64,000 nucleotides of DNA from Hymenobacter sp. BT559 (GTDB taxonomy: Bacteria; Bacteroidota; Bacteroidia; Cytophagales; Hymenobacteraceae), in assembly GCF_016427535.1 (NCBI RefSeq), contig NZ_JAELXV010000011.1, positions 1-64,000 on the forward strand, read 5' to 3'. Below the pieces are notes generated by a model that saw nothing but the letters and a program-made list of their open reading frames with translations, ran no database searches and was not told where the DNA came from. A program made the position numbers and the translations under genes. Below are positions 32,988 through 42,403 of the stretch, piece by piece (positions within the stretch are counted from its first letter, which is position 1; the number at the start of each line of letters is the position of its first letter).

Positions 32988-34925
32988 TTATTTGCCGTCT
33001 ACTTCTTCGTAGTCTACATCGGTCACGTGGTCGCCAGCGGGTTGACCCTGCTGGCCACCGCCTTGGCCGTCGGCGCCGGGGAAGCCCTGGCCACCGGGCT
33101 GGCCACCTTGGGCGCCAGCAGCTGCGTACATCTCTTGCGAAGCAGCTTCCCAGGCCTTGTTCAGCGCGGCTACGCCAGCGTCGATGGCACCCAGGTCCTT
33201 GCTTTCGTGGGCCTTCTTGAGGTCAGCGAGTGCGCTTTCTACGGCCGTTTTGTTGCCGCCGCTCAGCTTGTCACCAAACTCCTTCAGCTGCTTCTCGGTC
33301 TGGAAAATGAGCGAGTCGGCATCGTTTACTTTTTTGATGCGCTCGGCTTCGGCTTTGTCAGCTTCGGCGTTAGCAGTAGCCTCTTGGCGCATGCGCTCGA
33401 TGTCGGCATCGCTGAGGCCACTGCTGGCTTCGATGCGAATCTTCTGCTCTTTGCCAGTGCCTTTGTCGCGGGCCGTTACGTTGAGGATACCGTTGGCGTC
33501 AATGTCAAACGTTACTTCAATTTGCGGTACGCCACGGGGTGCGGGCGGAATGCTGTCAAGGTGGAACTTACCGATGGTGCGGTTCTGGCTGGCCAGCGGG
33601 CGCTCACCTTGCAGCACGTGGATTTCTACCGAAGGCTGCGAGTCCGAAGCCGTCGAGAAGGTTTCCGATTTCTTGGTCGGGATGGTGGTGTTCGACTCGA
33701 TGAGCTTGGTCATCACGCCGCCCATGGTTTCGATACCTAGGCTCAACGGGGTCACGTCGAGCAGCAGTACGTCTTTCACCTCGCCGGTGAGTACACCGCC
33801 CTGGATGGCCGCACCAATGGCTACTACCTCGTCAGGGTTTACACCTTTCGAAGGCTTCTTGCCGAAGAACTTCTCAACCTCTTCCTGAATGCGCGGAATG
33901 CGGGTCGAGCCACCTACTAGGATTACCTCGTCTACCTGCGAAGCTGACAGGCCAGCATCTTGCAGCGCCTTTTTGCAAGGCTCCATCGAGCGGCGCACCA
34001 ACTCGTCGCTCAGCTGCTCAAACTTCGAGCGACTCAGCTTCACTACCAAGTGCTTGGGGCCGCTGGCAGTAGCCGTGATGTACGGCAGGTTGATTTCGGT
34101 TTCGTTTGAGCTCGACAGCTCAATTTTGGCCTTCTCAGCAGCTTCCTTGAGGCGCTGCAGCGCCAGCGGGTCTTTGCGGAGGTCGAGGTTTTCGTTGTCG
34201 CTGGCAAACTGGTCGGCCAGGAAGTTGATGATAACTTGGTCGAAGTCATCGCCACCGAGGTGAGTATCACCGTTGGTGCTCAGTACTTCAAATACGCCAT
34301 CACCCAGCTCCAGAATCGAAATATCAAACGTACCACCACCTAGGTCGTACACGGCAATCTTCTGGTCTTTGTGCTTCTTATCCAAGCCGTAAGCCAGTGC
34401 AGCGGCCGTGGGCTCGTTGATAATGCGCTTCACGTCGAGGCCCGCGATGGCACCAGCTTCTTTCGTGGCCTGGCGCTGGGCATCGTTGAAGTAAGCCGGC
34501 ACCGTGATAACGGCTTCGGTTACAGAGGTACCTAGGTAGTCCTCAGCCGTCTGCTTCATCTTCTGCAGAATCATGGCCGAGATTTCCTGGGGCGTATAGT
34601 TGCGGTCGCCGATTTTAACAGCTACCGTGTTATTGGGGCCCGACACAACGTCGTAAGCCACGTATTTGCTTTCATTGCCGACCTCGTTGAAGTGGCGGCC
34701 CATGAAGCGCTTGATGCTAGCAATAGTATTCGTAGGGTTGGTAACGGCCTGGCGCTTAGCTGGGTCACCTACTTTGCGCTCGCCTTTGCCATTGTCGAGA
34801 AATGCGACAATAGACGGCGTGGTGCGGCGGCCTTCCGAGTTGGGAATTACAACCGGCTCGTTGCCTTCCATTACGGCGACGCACGAGTTGGTGGTGCCCA
34901 AGTCAATACCGATGATTTTGCCCAT
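32988..34925 (-). CDS. dnaK: Molecular chaperone DnaK (Hsp70)
   Basis: A 645-residue Hsp70 ATPase that folds and protects proteins together with DnaJ and GrpE. It begins MGKIIGIDLGTTNSCVAVME, with AVYDLGGGTFDISILELGDG near 190 and LVGGSTRIPRIQEEVEKFFG near 335. The hydrophobic linker DVLLLDVTPLSLGIETMGG is near 385. A helical lid and a Gly/Gln-rich tail end in VDYEEVDGK. dnaJ, grpE and hrcA are not adjacent, and I saw no CIRCE operator upstream. The gene stands alone and has its own terminator. Confidence 0.97.
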   Translation of the reverse strand: MGKIIGIDLGTTNSCVAVMEGNEPVVIPNSEGRRTTPSIVAFLDNGKGERKVGDPAKRQAVTNPTNTIASIKRFMGRHFNEVGNESKYVAYDVVSGPNNTVAVKIGDRNYTPQEISAMILQKMKQTAEDYLGTSVTEAVITVPAYFNDAQRQATKEAGAIAGLDVKRIINEPTAAALAYGLDKKHKDQKIAVYDLGGGTFDISILELGDGVFEVLSTNGDTHLGGDDFDQVIINFLADQFASDNENLDLRKDPLALQRLKEAAEKAKIELSSSNETEINLPYITATASGPKHLVVKLSRSKFEQLSDELVRRSMEPCKKALQDAGLSASQVDEVILVGGSTRIPRIQEEVEKFFGKKPSKGVNPDEVVAIGAAIQGGVLTGEVKDVLLLDVTPLSLGIETMGGVMTKLIESNTTIPTKKSETFSTASDSQPSVEIHVLQGERPLASQNRTIGKFHLDSIPPAPRGVPQIEVTFDIDANGILNVTARDKGTGKEQKIRIEASSGLSDADIERMRQEATANAEADKAEAERIKKVNDADSLIFQTEKQLKEFGDKLSGGNKTAVESALADLKKAHESKDLGAIDAGVAALNKAWEAASQEMYAAAGAQGGQPGGQGFPGADGQGGGQQGQPAGDHVTDVDYEEVDGK

Positions 34926-35299
34926 GATTAAGGTGGGTGCTAAAGTTTAAAAGAGATGAGGTGTCTGGTTGGAGTGGACAGCTACGCGGCCGTCGGGCAC
35001 CCTGTTACAAGGCCCGTACCAGCCTGCTATTTCTGCCACAATGGCGGGGCTGCAGCATTATTCCTGTCAGGGCGGCAACCAAACCTCAATGTCAGCATGC
35101 CGAGCCTGCCTTCTTAGCAGGATGTCTACCAATACAGCTACCTAGGGTTCTGCTTACCCTCGCTTATTTCTCCATTGATAGCCATCACCCACTGTATACT
35201 TATTCATACTTAGTCAGCTTAGTGTAGGCACAGCTATAATCCCTATTTAATCCAAGAAAATATCTGAACTTTATATCGCTTTAATAAACTATTGCTTAA
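34926..35299. other. Intergenic region between dnaK and the CHRD gene
   Basis: About 370 bases without a credible gene. The divergent promoters must lie here; only the CHRD side shows a TAnnTTTG match. No CIRCE-like inverted repeat is present. Confidence 0.5.
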
Positions 35300-35307
35300 T
35301 AATTTTG
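35300..35307 (+). promoter_or_regulatory. Probable -7 element of the CHRD gene
   Basis: TAATTTTG fits TAnnTTTG and lies 47 bases before the GTG start codon in an AT-rich stretch. The -33 position has only a weak CTTTA. Confidence 0.45.
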
Positions 35308-35354
35308 TAGCAGTTTCATACCTAATCCATCTTCATTTTTAACCCTATTTCTTC

Positions 35355-35804
35355 GTGAAAAAGCTTCTACTTCCCGCTCTTGCTGGCCTAGTACTATTTA
35401 GCGCCTGCAAAAAAGACAACGACACCGTACCGACCCAGCAATACTCGGGCACTTTCAGCGGCAGCAACGAGGTACCAGCCGTTACGGCTTCGGGCTCTGG
35501 CACCTTCACGGGTAATTATGTACCTAGCACCAGAGTTCTGGACTACACCGTAACTTATACTGGCCTCTCAGGCGCCCCCACTGGCGCGCACCTGCACTTC
35601 GGCGATGCTAAGCATAAAACGGCTTTGCCTACTGTGCCCTTCCCCACAGCCAGCCTGCCGACTACTACCAGCGGCACCTTTAGCGGCACAGCCACGCTGA
35701 CGATTCAGCAGGCCGACTCGCTGACCGCGGGCCGCATCTACGCTAACATTCACACCGCGGCTAACACCGGTGGTGAGTTGCGCGCCAACGTGCGAGTTAA
35801 GTAA
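35355..35804 (+). CDS. CHRD domain lipoprotein
   Basis: A 149-residue protein with a lipoprotein signal (KKLLLPALAGLVLFSAC) and one CHRD domain. Hallmarks are FSGSNEVPAVTASGSGTFTG near 33, YTGLSGAPTGAHLHFGDA near 68, and RIYANIHTAANTGGELRANV at the end. CHRD is an immunoglobulin-like domain first seen in chordin, and its bacterial role is unknown. The start codon is GTG 35355. A strong terminator follows, so it is monocistronic. Confidence 0.93.
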   Translation: MKKLLLPALAGLVLFSACKKDNDTVPTQQYSGTFSGSNEVPAVTASGSGTFTGNYVPSTRVLDYTVTYTGLSGAPTGAHLHFGDAKHKTALPTVPFPTASLPTTTSGTFSGTATLTIQQADSLTAGRIYANIHTAANTGGELRANVRVK

Positions 35805-35827
35805 AGCCGTTTACTGCTCATATCCTT

Positions 35828-35860
35828 CGGGCCCGTCGCTGGTAGCGGCGGGCCCGTTTT
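35828..35860 (+). terminator. Intrinsic terminator of the CHRD gene
   Basis: Arms CGGGCCCGTCGCT (35828-35840) and AGCGGCGGGCCCG (35844-35856) are followed by TTTT. Confidence 0.9.
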
Positions 35861-35946
35861 AATTGGGGTTGGTGGGGCGGGCGGCAACTTTACCGACCTA
35901 GGGCGCATCTTTGACAGCACGAATTTTATCTCGTCTGTTTTACTGC

Positions 35947-38442
35947 ATGAAATACGCTTTTCTCGCCGGGCTGCCGGGCTGCCTGCTGGTAGCCTTCGTG
36001 GCGCGGGCGCAAGCACCCGCCGCCCCGGCTTCGGCTCCTGGCCCCTACCGCGCTTCGGCCACCAAAATCAACGACCTAGTGCACACAAAGTTGGCCGTGC
36101 GCTTCGACTACGCCAAGCGATACCTTTACGGCCAGGAATGGGTGACGCTGAAGCCCCATGGCTATGCCACCGATTCGCTGCGTCTCGATGCCAAGGGCAT
36201 GGACATCAAAACTGTAGCCCTGATGAATGGCAGCAGCCAGCAGCCGCTCAAATACGACTACTCCGACCAGGAGAACCTGCGCATTAACCTAGGTAGGCTT
36301 TTCAAGCCAGGCGAGCAGTACATGGTATACATTGAGTACACGGCCAAGCCCGACGAGCTAAAAGTGAAGGGCTCGGCCGCCATTACCGATGCCAAGGGCT
36401 TGTACTTCATCAACCCGGATAGCACAGTGAAGGGCAAGCCGGTGCAAGTCTGGACGCAGGGCGAGACCGAAGGCTCGTCGGCCTGGTTTCCGACCATCGA
36501 CCGGCCCAACCAGAAGACGACCGAGGAAATCGCCATGACCGTGCCAGCCAAGTACGTGACGCTCAGCAATGGCAAGCTGGTGAGCCAGACGCCCGCCGGC
36601 CCTGGCCTGCGCACCGACACCTGGAAGATGGACGAGCCGCACTCGCCCTACCTGTTTATGATGGCGGTGGGCGACTTCAAAATCTACAAGGACACGTGGC
36701 GCGGCAAGGAGGTGAGCTACTACCTAGAGCCCAAGTACGCGCCCTTCGCCAAGCAGATTTTTGGCAACACACCCGATATGCTGGAGTTCTATTCCAAGCG
36801 CCTCGGGGTAGAATATCCGTGGAATAAATACGCCCAGATAGTGGCCCGCGACTACGTGAGCGGCGCCATGGAAAACACCACCGCCACGCTGCACGGCGAG
36901 CAGGTGCAAATGACCGACAAGGAGCTGATAGACCGCGAGTACAGCGGTGAGTCGGTGATTGCGCACGAACTGTTTCACCAGTGGTTTGGCGACTACGTGA
37001 CCGCCGAATCGTGGTCGAACCTGACGGTGAACGAGTCGATGGCCGACTTTGGCGAGGGGCTGTATGCCGAGTACAAATACGGCCAGGATGCGGCCGATAT
37101 GCACAATTTCCGCAACGCCGAGCGCTACCTCACCAGCAAACGCGACGTGACCAAAAACCTGGTGCGCTTCTACTACAACGACAAGGAAGACATGTTCGAC
37201 CTCGTCACGTACCAGAAGGGCGGGGCCATCGTGCAGATGCTGCGCACCTACCTAGGCGATGACGTGTTTTTCGCGGGCTTGCAGAAGTACTTGCAGGATA
37301 ACAAATTCGGCAACGCCGAAGCGCACCAGATGCGTCTCGCCATGGAAGCCGTATCGGGCAAGGACCTGAACTGGTTTTATAACCAGTGGTACTACGGCGC
37401 GGGCCACCCCGTCGTGACTATCGATTACGCTTGGGATGCGGCCGCGAAGAAGCAGAGCGTGACCGTGAAGCAGACCCAGGAAGGCAAGCCCTTTCTACTG
37501 CCGTTTACCATTGACTACTATGTAAATGGCAAGCCCGTGCACCAGCAGGTGATGATGACCGAGGCCACTCAGACGTTTACGATGCCGCTGGCCGCCAAGC
37601 CCGACCTAGTAAACGTGGACGCCGACAAAAACCTGCTCTGGGACAAAACCGACAAGAAGCAGTTGGCCGAGTATGCGTACCAGTACAAGCACGCCCCGCG
37701 CCTCGTGGACCGCGCCGAAGCGCTGGAAGCTGCGCTGGCCCAGCAAACAACGAGCCCCGCTGCGCGGGCCGTAGTGCTGGCCGCCATGCAGGACAAGTAC
37801 TACGAAATGCGCGTGGCCGCCATCAGCACCCTGAAAATGGATAACAAGGATGTGGCCAAAGCCGCCACACCTGTGCTGCGCAAGCTTGCCACTACCGAGA
37901 AAGAGCCCCACGTGCTGGCAGCAGTACTCCGTGCCCTAGGTAGCCTAAAAGACAAAAAAGACGAGAAGCTCGTCACGAAGGAGCTGGCCAATAACCCGTC
38001 GCTAGCCGTGCAGGGCGCGGCCCTGCGCGCCTTAGGTGACCTCAACCCCACCGAGGCGCTGCGCCGCGCCAAGGCCTATGAGGTAGATGCCCCAGCCGCG
38101 CTGACGGCCGCCATGATGAATGTATATGCCCAGCAGGGTGGCCCAGCGCAGTGGGCATTTATCCGCGACCGCTACGACGCGGCCACTGGCCAGGCCAAGT
38201 ACCGCTACATCGCGCCGATGACGCAGATGCTCGGCCGCCTCGACGACCCCAAAGCGTTTTCGGAAGATGTGACGCGCATTCAGCAGTTGGCCATGATACC
38301 GCAGCTCAAAACCTACGGCATTGATAAAGCGATGATTACCGCCCTGCAAAAAGGTGCCGAAGCACAGAAGGGCAAGCCCAACGCAGCCCAAAACCAAGCC
38401 ACGGTAGAGGCGGCTGTGAAAGCCATTCAGGCAGCTCAATAA
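35947..38442 (+). CDS. Secreted M1 family zinc aminopeptidase
   Basis: An 831-residue gluzincin. The signal peptide covers about 1-22 and ends near VARAQ. The beta-rich N-domain contains WVTLKPHGY. The substrate motif is SGAMENTTATL near 300. The zinc site HELFHQW is followed by 18 residues and the third ligand in VNESMADF, the exact M1 spacing. The C-terminal third consists of HEAT-like helical repeats (DLNPTEALRRAKAYEVDA and similar). It cleaves N-terminal residues from peptides, here probably in the periplasm. ATG 35947 is chosen since the signal peptide starts there. Confidence 0.94.
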   Translation: MKYAFLAGLPGCLLVAFVARAQAPAAPASAPGPYRASATKINDLVHTKLAVRFDYAKRYLYGQEWVTLKPHGYATDSLRLDAKGMDIKTVALMNGSSQQPLKYDYSDQENLRINLGRLFKPGEQYMVYIEYTAKPDELKVKGSAAITDAKGLYFINPDSTVKGKPVQVWTQGETEGSSAWFPTIDRPNQKTTEEIAMTVPAKYVTLSNGKLVSQTPAGPGLRTDTWKMDEPHSPYLFMMAVGDFKIYKDTWRGKEVSYYLEPKYAPFAKQIFGNTPDMLEFYSKRLGVEYPWNKYAQIVARDYVSGAMENTTATLHGEQVQMTDKELIDREYSGESVIAHELFHQWFGDYVTAESWSNLTVNESMADFGEGLYAEYKYGQDAADMHNFRNAERYLTSKRDVTKNLVRFYYNDKEDMFDLVTYQKGGAIVQMLRTYLGDDVFFAGLQKYLQDNKFGNAEAHQMRLAMEAVSGKDLNWFYNQWYYGAGHPVVTIDYAWDAAAKKQSVTVKQTQEGKPFLLPFTIDYYVNGKPVHQQVMMTEATQTFTMPLAAKPDLVNVDADKNLLWDKTDKKQLAEYAYQYKHAPRLVDRAEALEAALAQQTTSPAARAVVLAAMQDKYYEMRVAAISTLKMDNKDVAKAATPVLRKLATTEKEPHVLAAVLRALGSLKDKKDEKLVTKELANNPSLAVQGAALRALGDLNPTEALRRAKAYEVDAPAALTAAMMNVYAQQGGPAQWAFIRDRYDAATGQAKYRYIAPMTQMLGRLDDPKAFSEDVTRIQQLAMIPQLKTYGIDKAMITALQKGAEAQKGKPNAAQNQATVEAAVKAIQAAQ

Positions 38443-38488
38443 GTCACATACCGTAGGCACTGCGAGTAAAGCAGAACTGCGCTATCAG

Positions 38489-38520
38489 AAAAGCGCGGGC
38501 TCCTTGGAGCTCGCGCTTTT
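38489..38520 (+). terminator. Intrinsic terminator of the M1 peptidase gene
   Basis: The 15-base arms 38489-38503 (AAAAGCGCGGGCTCC) and 38506-38520 pair with one G-T wobble, and TTTTCTTTT completes it. Confidence 0.88.
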
Positions 38521-38591
38521 CTTTTGGCCCGACGCTACGGGCCGCGCGCTACGTTGAACTATCCCGAAAGGTTTCGCGTCGAAGTAAGTCT

Positions 38592-39440
38592 ATGCGCAAG
38601 ACCACACCGCTGGTGCTGGCAGCTCTGCTTGCAGGCCGCCTCACCCCCGCCCTGGCCCAGAACACGCCCGACGAGAACAACCCCAACTTCGACGCGCCTT
38701 TTGTGCAGCACGTGCGCCCCGACCGCCCCGGCCAAACCATTACGGCGGGCGTGCTCCGGGCCGGCGAGTTTCAACTCGAAACCGGCCTGCAGCGCTACGC
38801 GCCCGCCGCCGGAGCGGGACTCACGAGCAGCACGGCCACGCTGCGCATTGGCTTTTTCAACAGCATGGAGTTTCGCGTGACGCAGCCTTACGTATATGGC
38901 ACGCCAAGCAACCGGCTGATAAACAATGAAAACCCTGGCCTGCGTCCCGACTCGGTAGGCTGGGCTCCCGTGACGGTGGGCACCAAGCTGATGCTGACCC
39001 CCGACCGCGCCAGCCGCTTTCAGGCGTCGCTACTCGTAGAGGCGGCGCTGCCCAATACCGGCTCGGCGGGGTTGCGCCGCAGCTCGTGGGCGCCCAGCGC
39101 CCGCCTGCTGCTAAGTCAGCAGCTTGGCCGCCGCGCCGCGCTCGAAGGCAATTTTGGCTTTACACAGTATGGCCTCACGGCTGCCGACGTATCGCGTGGG
39201 CAGTACCTAGGGTCGCTGGCGCTCACCGCCCCCATCACCGACAACGCCGGCTATTTTGTAGAGGGCTATGGCCGGGGCCGCGAGCAGCTGACCTCCGGGG
39301 CCAACGCCGGCCTCTACTACCGCCCCTGGACCGGGCTGCGCTTCGATGCCACGGTGGGCCGTGTACTAGGCGGCCTGGGTGCGGGCGCTACTACGGTGGG
39401 CGTAGGCCTAGGTCTGCGGCTGGGCGGCAATACGCATTAA
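38592..39440 (+). CDS. Outer-membrane beta-barrel protein, transporter-like
   Basis: A 282-residue protein with a signal peptide (MRKTTPLVLAALLAGRLTPA, then LAQ). After the mature N-terminus (VRPDRPGQTITAGVLRAGEF) come alternating amphipathic strands such as LRIGFFNSMEFRVTQPYVYG and ARLLLSQQLGRRAALEGNFG, ending in a glycine-rich strand. The pattern resembles the phenol-degradation MetA-like transporter family (PF13557), which is annotated only as outer-membrane transporter. The substrate is unknown. Confidence 0.72.
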   Translation: MRKTTPLVLAALLAGRLTPALAQNTPDENNPNFDAPFVQHVRPDRPGQTITAGVLRAGEFQLETGLQRYAPAAGAGLTSSTATLRIGFFNSMEFRVTQPYVYGTPSNRLINNENPGLRPDSVGWAPVTVGTKLMLTPDRASRFQASLLVEAALPNTGSAGLRRSSWAPSARLLLSQQLGRRAALEGNFGFTQYGLTAADVSRGQYLGSLALTAPITDNAGYFVEGYGRGREQLTSGANAGLYYRPWTGLRFDATVGRVLGGLGAGATTVGVGLGLRLGGNTH

Positions 39441-39804
39441 GCGCTTGATAGAGCATCTGGGTACTGCTCAAGACGAGTACCCAGTCGATAGCCCGACTGC
39501 CGTTGAGGCGGCTGCTCATTCGCTTTGGGCTGTTCACGGCTTTTTTCCGGGTGGTTGTGGTACCCCTTTTGGCGCTGCTGATTGGGCCGTGCTTCTTGGC
39601 TAGCCCCAATTGGTGGTAGGTGGTAGCGTCCGTGTTGCTGTGTTTCGCGTGCTGGTTTGCGCTGGTGTTCTTAGTCAACAGCTTATCGCTCAGCTTCAGC
39701 CTCAATGCCATGAGCTTGATATTCTGCAACTGCTTTACGTCAGATGTTAGGAAGCCTTTGACTACTTGCTCTATACGCTGCTCCCGTTTGTTTCTGTGGG
39801 TCAA
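39391..39804 (-). CDS. Doubtful basic hypothetical protein
   Basis: An ATG-initiated frame of 137 residues begins MTHRNKREQRIEQVVKGFLT, is rich in Lys and Arg, and overlaps the 3' end of the barrel gene on the other strand. The N-terminal 50 residues look like a coiled DNA-binding or remnant domain, while the rest is low in structure. It may be a decayed gene or a chance frame. The stretch 39441-39996 holds no other candidate. Confidence 0.25.
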   Translation of the reverse strand: MTHRNKREQRIEQVVKGFLTSDVKQLQNIKLMALRLKLSDKLLTKNTSANQHAKHSNTDATTYHQLGLAKKHGPISSAKRGTTTTRKKAVNSPKRMSSRLNGSRAIDWVLVLSSTQMLYQALNAYCRPAADLGLRPP

Positions 39805-39996
39805 GTGAACGAGTAGCGAAGGGGCAAAATGAAAGCATATCTGCTCAGTACTGCTTCCTTTAGCTGCTCGACTTATCTTATTCCGTTTTAGCTATAGTTC
39901 TAGCTGAGCGATTAGGTATAGCCTCCTTGCTGCTAACTACCTTCACAGCGTGACCTTGTTCGCTGACTGTTCCTACCCGACTACGTTTTCTGCCTT

Positions 39997-42054
39997 ATGA
40001 TGACCTGGTCCACTTACCGGCTGTTTCCGAAAGCCTGCCTAGCTATCTTCTTCGTTTTAGCAGCCGGCTTACTCAGCCCCCTGCAAGCGCAGGACTTCTC
40101 ACACCAAAATGAGCTGTTTTGGCAGCCGCATCGCGACCAGAGCATTAGCTGGAACCTTACTAAGGAAACCCGGCTGCCTCATCACGATAACATCGAACTC
40201 TCGGGCACGCAGATTTCAACTATCGTCCGCTACGAAGTAGATGCGGCCCGGCACTTGCACCTAACCCGCGACGTCATCTTTCCTCAACTGCGCCGCTATA
40301 CCACCCCGGCCGAGTCGCCGTACCGCGCCTATCTGCGTGGGGAGTACCGCGATGACATTCTACCTGTGCTCACCCTAGCAAACCAGAAATACGAAGTTGG
40401 CAAACTCGACTCTGTTCGGATAAAAGGCAAAATCAGCTTTTACTTCCAAACACATGATGGCTTAGCCGTAGTCCGCTCGTTCTTCCCCTCTATGCATGAG
40501 CGGTGCCTGGTGGAGAAATGGACCTTACTAAACATGAGCCAAACGCCTCGCACGGTCAGCATTGGGGCTACCGAACTTCAACAAGAGGAGGCTGGCTGGC
40601 AAGGAACCTACCACCGCCGCGTGTTTACGGATGCGAAGCGCACGGTCACTATCCAACCTCAGGAGCATTACGAGTTTGGCATTTATTTCTTGGCCACGCT
40701 CCAGAATGAAGTAACGCCCGCCGTTTCAGTAGCTGCCATCGAACGCAGCCGGGATACGTTTTTGGACAGCATCGCAGCCAATCTGCAGCTGCACTCCCCA
40801 GACCCAGTCATAAATACCCTGTTTTATTTTTCCAAAGTTCGAGCCGCGGAAAGCATTTTTCGCTCGCGCTATGGGCTGGTACATTCACCGGGCGGCGGCA
40901 ACTATTACGTCGGCATCTGGGCCAATGACCAAGCAGAATACAGTGGCCCCTTCTTTCCGTATCTGGGTTATCAAACCGGTAACCAAGCGGCAATGAATGC
41001 CTACCGCATCTTTAAACGTAATCTGCCTAAAGACGGAGGCAAGATTTGGGCCTCGTTTGAAATGGACGTTACTTTTCCCTTCGGGGAGCGCGACCGTGGA
41101 GACGCGGCAATGATTGCATTCGGGGCTACTCATTTTCTGCTTGCGGCCGGCGACCAGCAAAAAAGCGCTGAGCTTTGGCCTTTAGTCGAGTGGTGCTTGG
41201 CCTATTGTCAAAAGCGGACCACGGCCGCTGGGGTCGTAGCCTCGGAAAGCGACGAGTTAGAGGGTCGTTTTCCGGCTGGCTCGGCCAATCTCTCCACCTC
41301 GTGCTTATACTACGGAGCGCTAGTGCAAGCAGCCCGGTTGGCGCAGACGATGCACCAGCCTACTGCCGTAAGCACAACCTATCACCATCAAGCCCAGCGC
41401 TTAGCAACAGCCATTGAGCAGTACTTCGGGGCCGAGCTAGCGGGCTTGCACACGTATAAGTACTATCAGGAGAACACTACATTACGCAGTTGGATATGCC
41501 TGCCCTTGGTCGTGGGCTTAACTTCCCGCAAAGCTGGCACCTTGGACGCCCTATTCGATAAGCTGTGGTCGGCCAACGGTGTGTTGACTGACCTCCAGCC
41601 AAATGCTAATGATGCGCCTGTATTTTGGGACCGCGGTACCCTATATGCCTTCCGCGGCGCGTTCAAAGCGGGGGCATCTGACCGGGCCTTAGAACGCCTG
41701 CTGTCCTACTCCACCACACGCTTAACGGGTTTTCGGGTGCCCTATGCTGTGGAGGCTTGGCCAGAAAACGGGATGGCGCATCTATCGGCTGAAAGTGCCT
41801 TGTACTGCCGTCTCTTTACCGAGGGCATCCTAGGTCTCGAACCAACTGGGTTTCATTCTTTCACCCTGCGCCCCAATCTGCCAAGTAAGTGGGACCACTT
41901 AGCTATAAACGCCATCAAAGCGTTCAACACAAGTTTTGATATTGACCTGCGTAAAAGTAAAAATAAGCTTCAGTTAACAGTTGTTCAACAGGGCAAAGTG
42001 ATAGTTCAACGGGTAATACTGAATAATGCGACGGTGGAAATCAAGTTGAAATAA
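39997..42054 (+). CDS. Secreted six-hairpin glycosidase-like protein
   Basis: A 685-residue protein with a signal peptide (about residues 1-31, ending LSPLQAQ). The N-terminal part (about 35-260) is beta-rich, like the sandwich domain of GH78/GH65-type enzymes. From about 265 it forms an alpha/alpha toroid with GGNYYVGIWANDQAEYSGPF near 304, KIWASFEMDVTFPFGERDRG near 347, SESDELEGRFPAGSANLSTS near 410, and EAWPENGMAHLSAESALYCR near 588. The Asp and Glu residues in these stretches are candidate catalytic acids. It is most like bacterial alpha-L-rhamnosidase-type proteins. No sugar-utilisation gene is adjacent. Codon use is slightly more AT-rich than in the neighbours. Confidence 0.75.
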   Translation: MMTWSTYRLFPKACLAIFFVLAAGLLSPLQAQDFSHQNELFWQPHRDQSISWNLTKETRLPHHDNIELSGTQISTIVRYEVDAARHLHLTRDVIFPQLRRYTTPAESPYRAYLRGEYRDDILPVLTLANQKYEVGKLDSVRIKGKISFYFQTHDGLAVVRSFFPSMHERCLVEKWTLLNMSQTPRTVSIGATELQQEEAGWQGTYHRRVFTDAKRTVTIQPQEHYEFGIYFLATLQNEVTPAVSVAAIERSRDTFLDSIAANLQLHSPDPVINTLFYFSKVRAAESIFRSRYGLVHSPGGGNYYVGIWANDQAEYSGPFFPYLGYQTGNQAAMNAYRIFKRNLPKDGGKIWASFEMDVTFPFGERDRGDAAMIAFGATHFLLAAGDQQKSAELWPLVEWCLAYCQKRTTAAGVVASESDELEGRFPAGSANLSTSCLYYGALVQAARLAQTMHQPTAVSTTYHHQAQRLATAIEQYFGAELAGLHTYKYYQENTTLRSWICLPLVVGLTSRKAGTLDALFDKLWSANGVLTDLQPNANDAPVFWDRGTLYAFRGAFKAGASDRALERLLSYSTTRLTGFRVPYAVEAWPENGMAHLSAESALYCRLFTEGILGLEPTGFHSFTLRPNLPSKWDHLAINAIKAFNTSFDIDLRKSKNKLQLTVVQQGKVIVQRVILNNATVEIKLK

Positions 42055-42403
42055 CCGGCTTTTGTGAATAGGCTATATGCTGCGCCTGGCTCTATTTACT
42101 GCATGGCGTATTTGAAGTAGAACGGGTCTTTTTTTGCTATCTGCAATACTACAAATGATAATAGCTACTTCCACATAAGCATTCTCCCTAAAGGCCCCTA
42201 TAGTAGAATAGGAACCTTTGGGAAGAGACGTGGGCAACCTGTACTTATCTACTTAAGCCTCCTCAAGCTTGGAAAGGCTGACCAGTATAGATAGAGATGT
42301 AATACAAAAGCATCGCATGCCCTACGCGAGCACTAGCCATGGATACCCCATTGAACCTAATGAACTCGTGGCAGGCCGGCCGTCGGCGACCTCACGAAAA
42401 GGG
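42055..42403. other. Intergenic region without recognisable features
   Basis: These 349 bases separate the glycosidase-like gene from the end of rpoD. A T7 run occurs near 42127 without a stable stem before it. I see no gene, repeat or RNA here. Confidence 0.5.

Noticed and set aside
33027..33888. Two long plus-strand frames opposite dnaK
   Set aside because: Antisense shadows of the dnaK coding sequence without domain matches.
34926..35200. CIRCE operator upstream of dnaK
   Set aside because: No TTAGCACTC-N9-GAGTGCTAA or near match is present.
39620..39808. Short hydrophobic plus-strand frame (62 residues)
   Set aside because: No better supported than the overlapping minus-strand frame, and the sequence looks like an antisense product of it.
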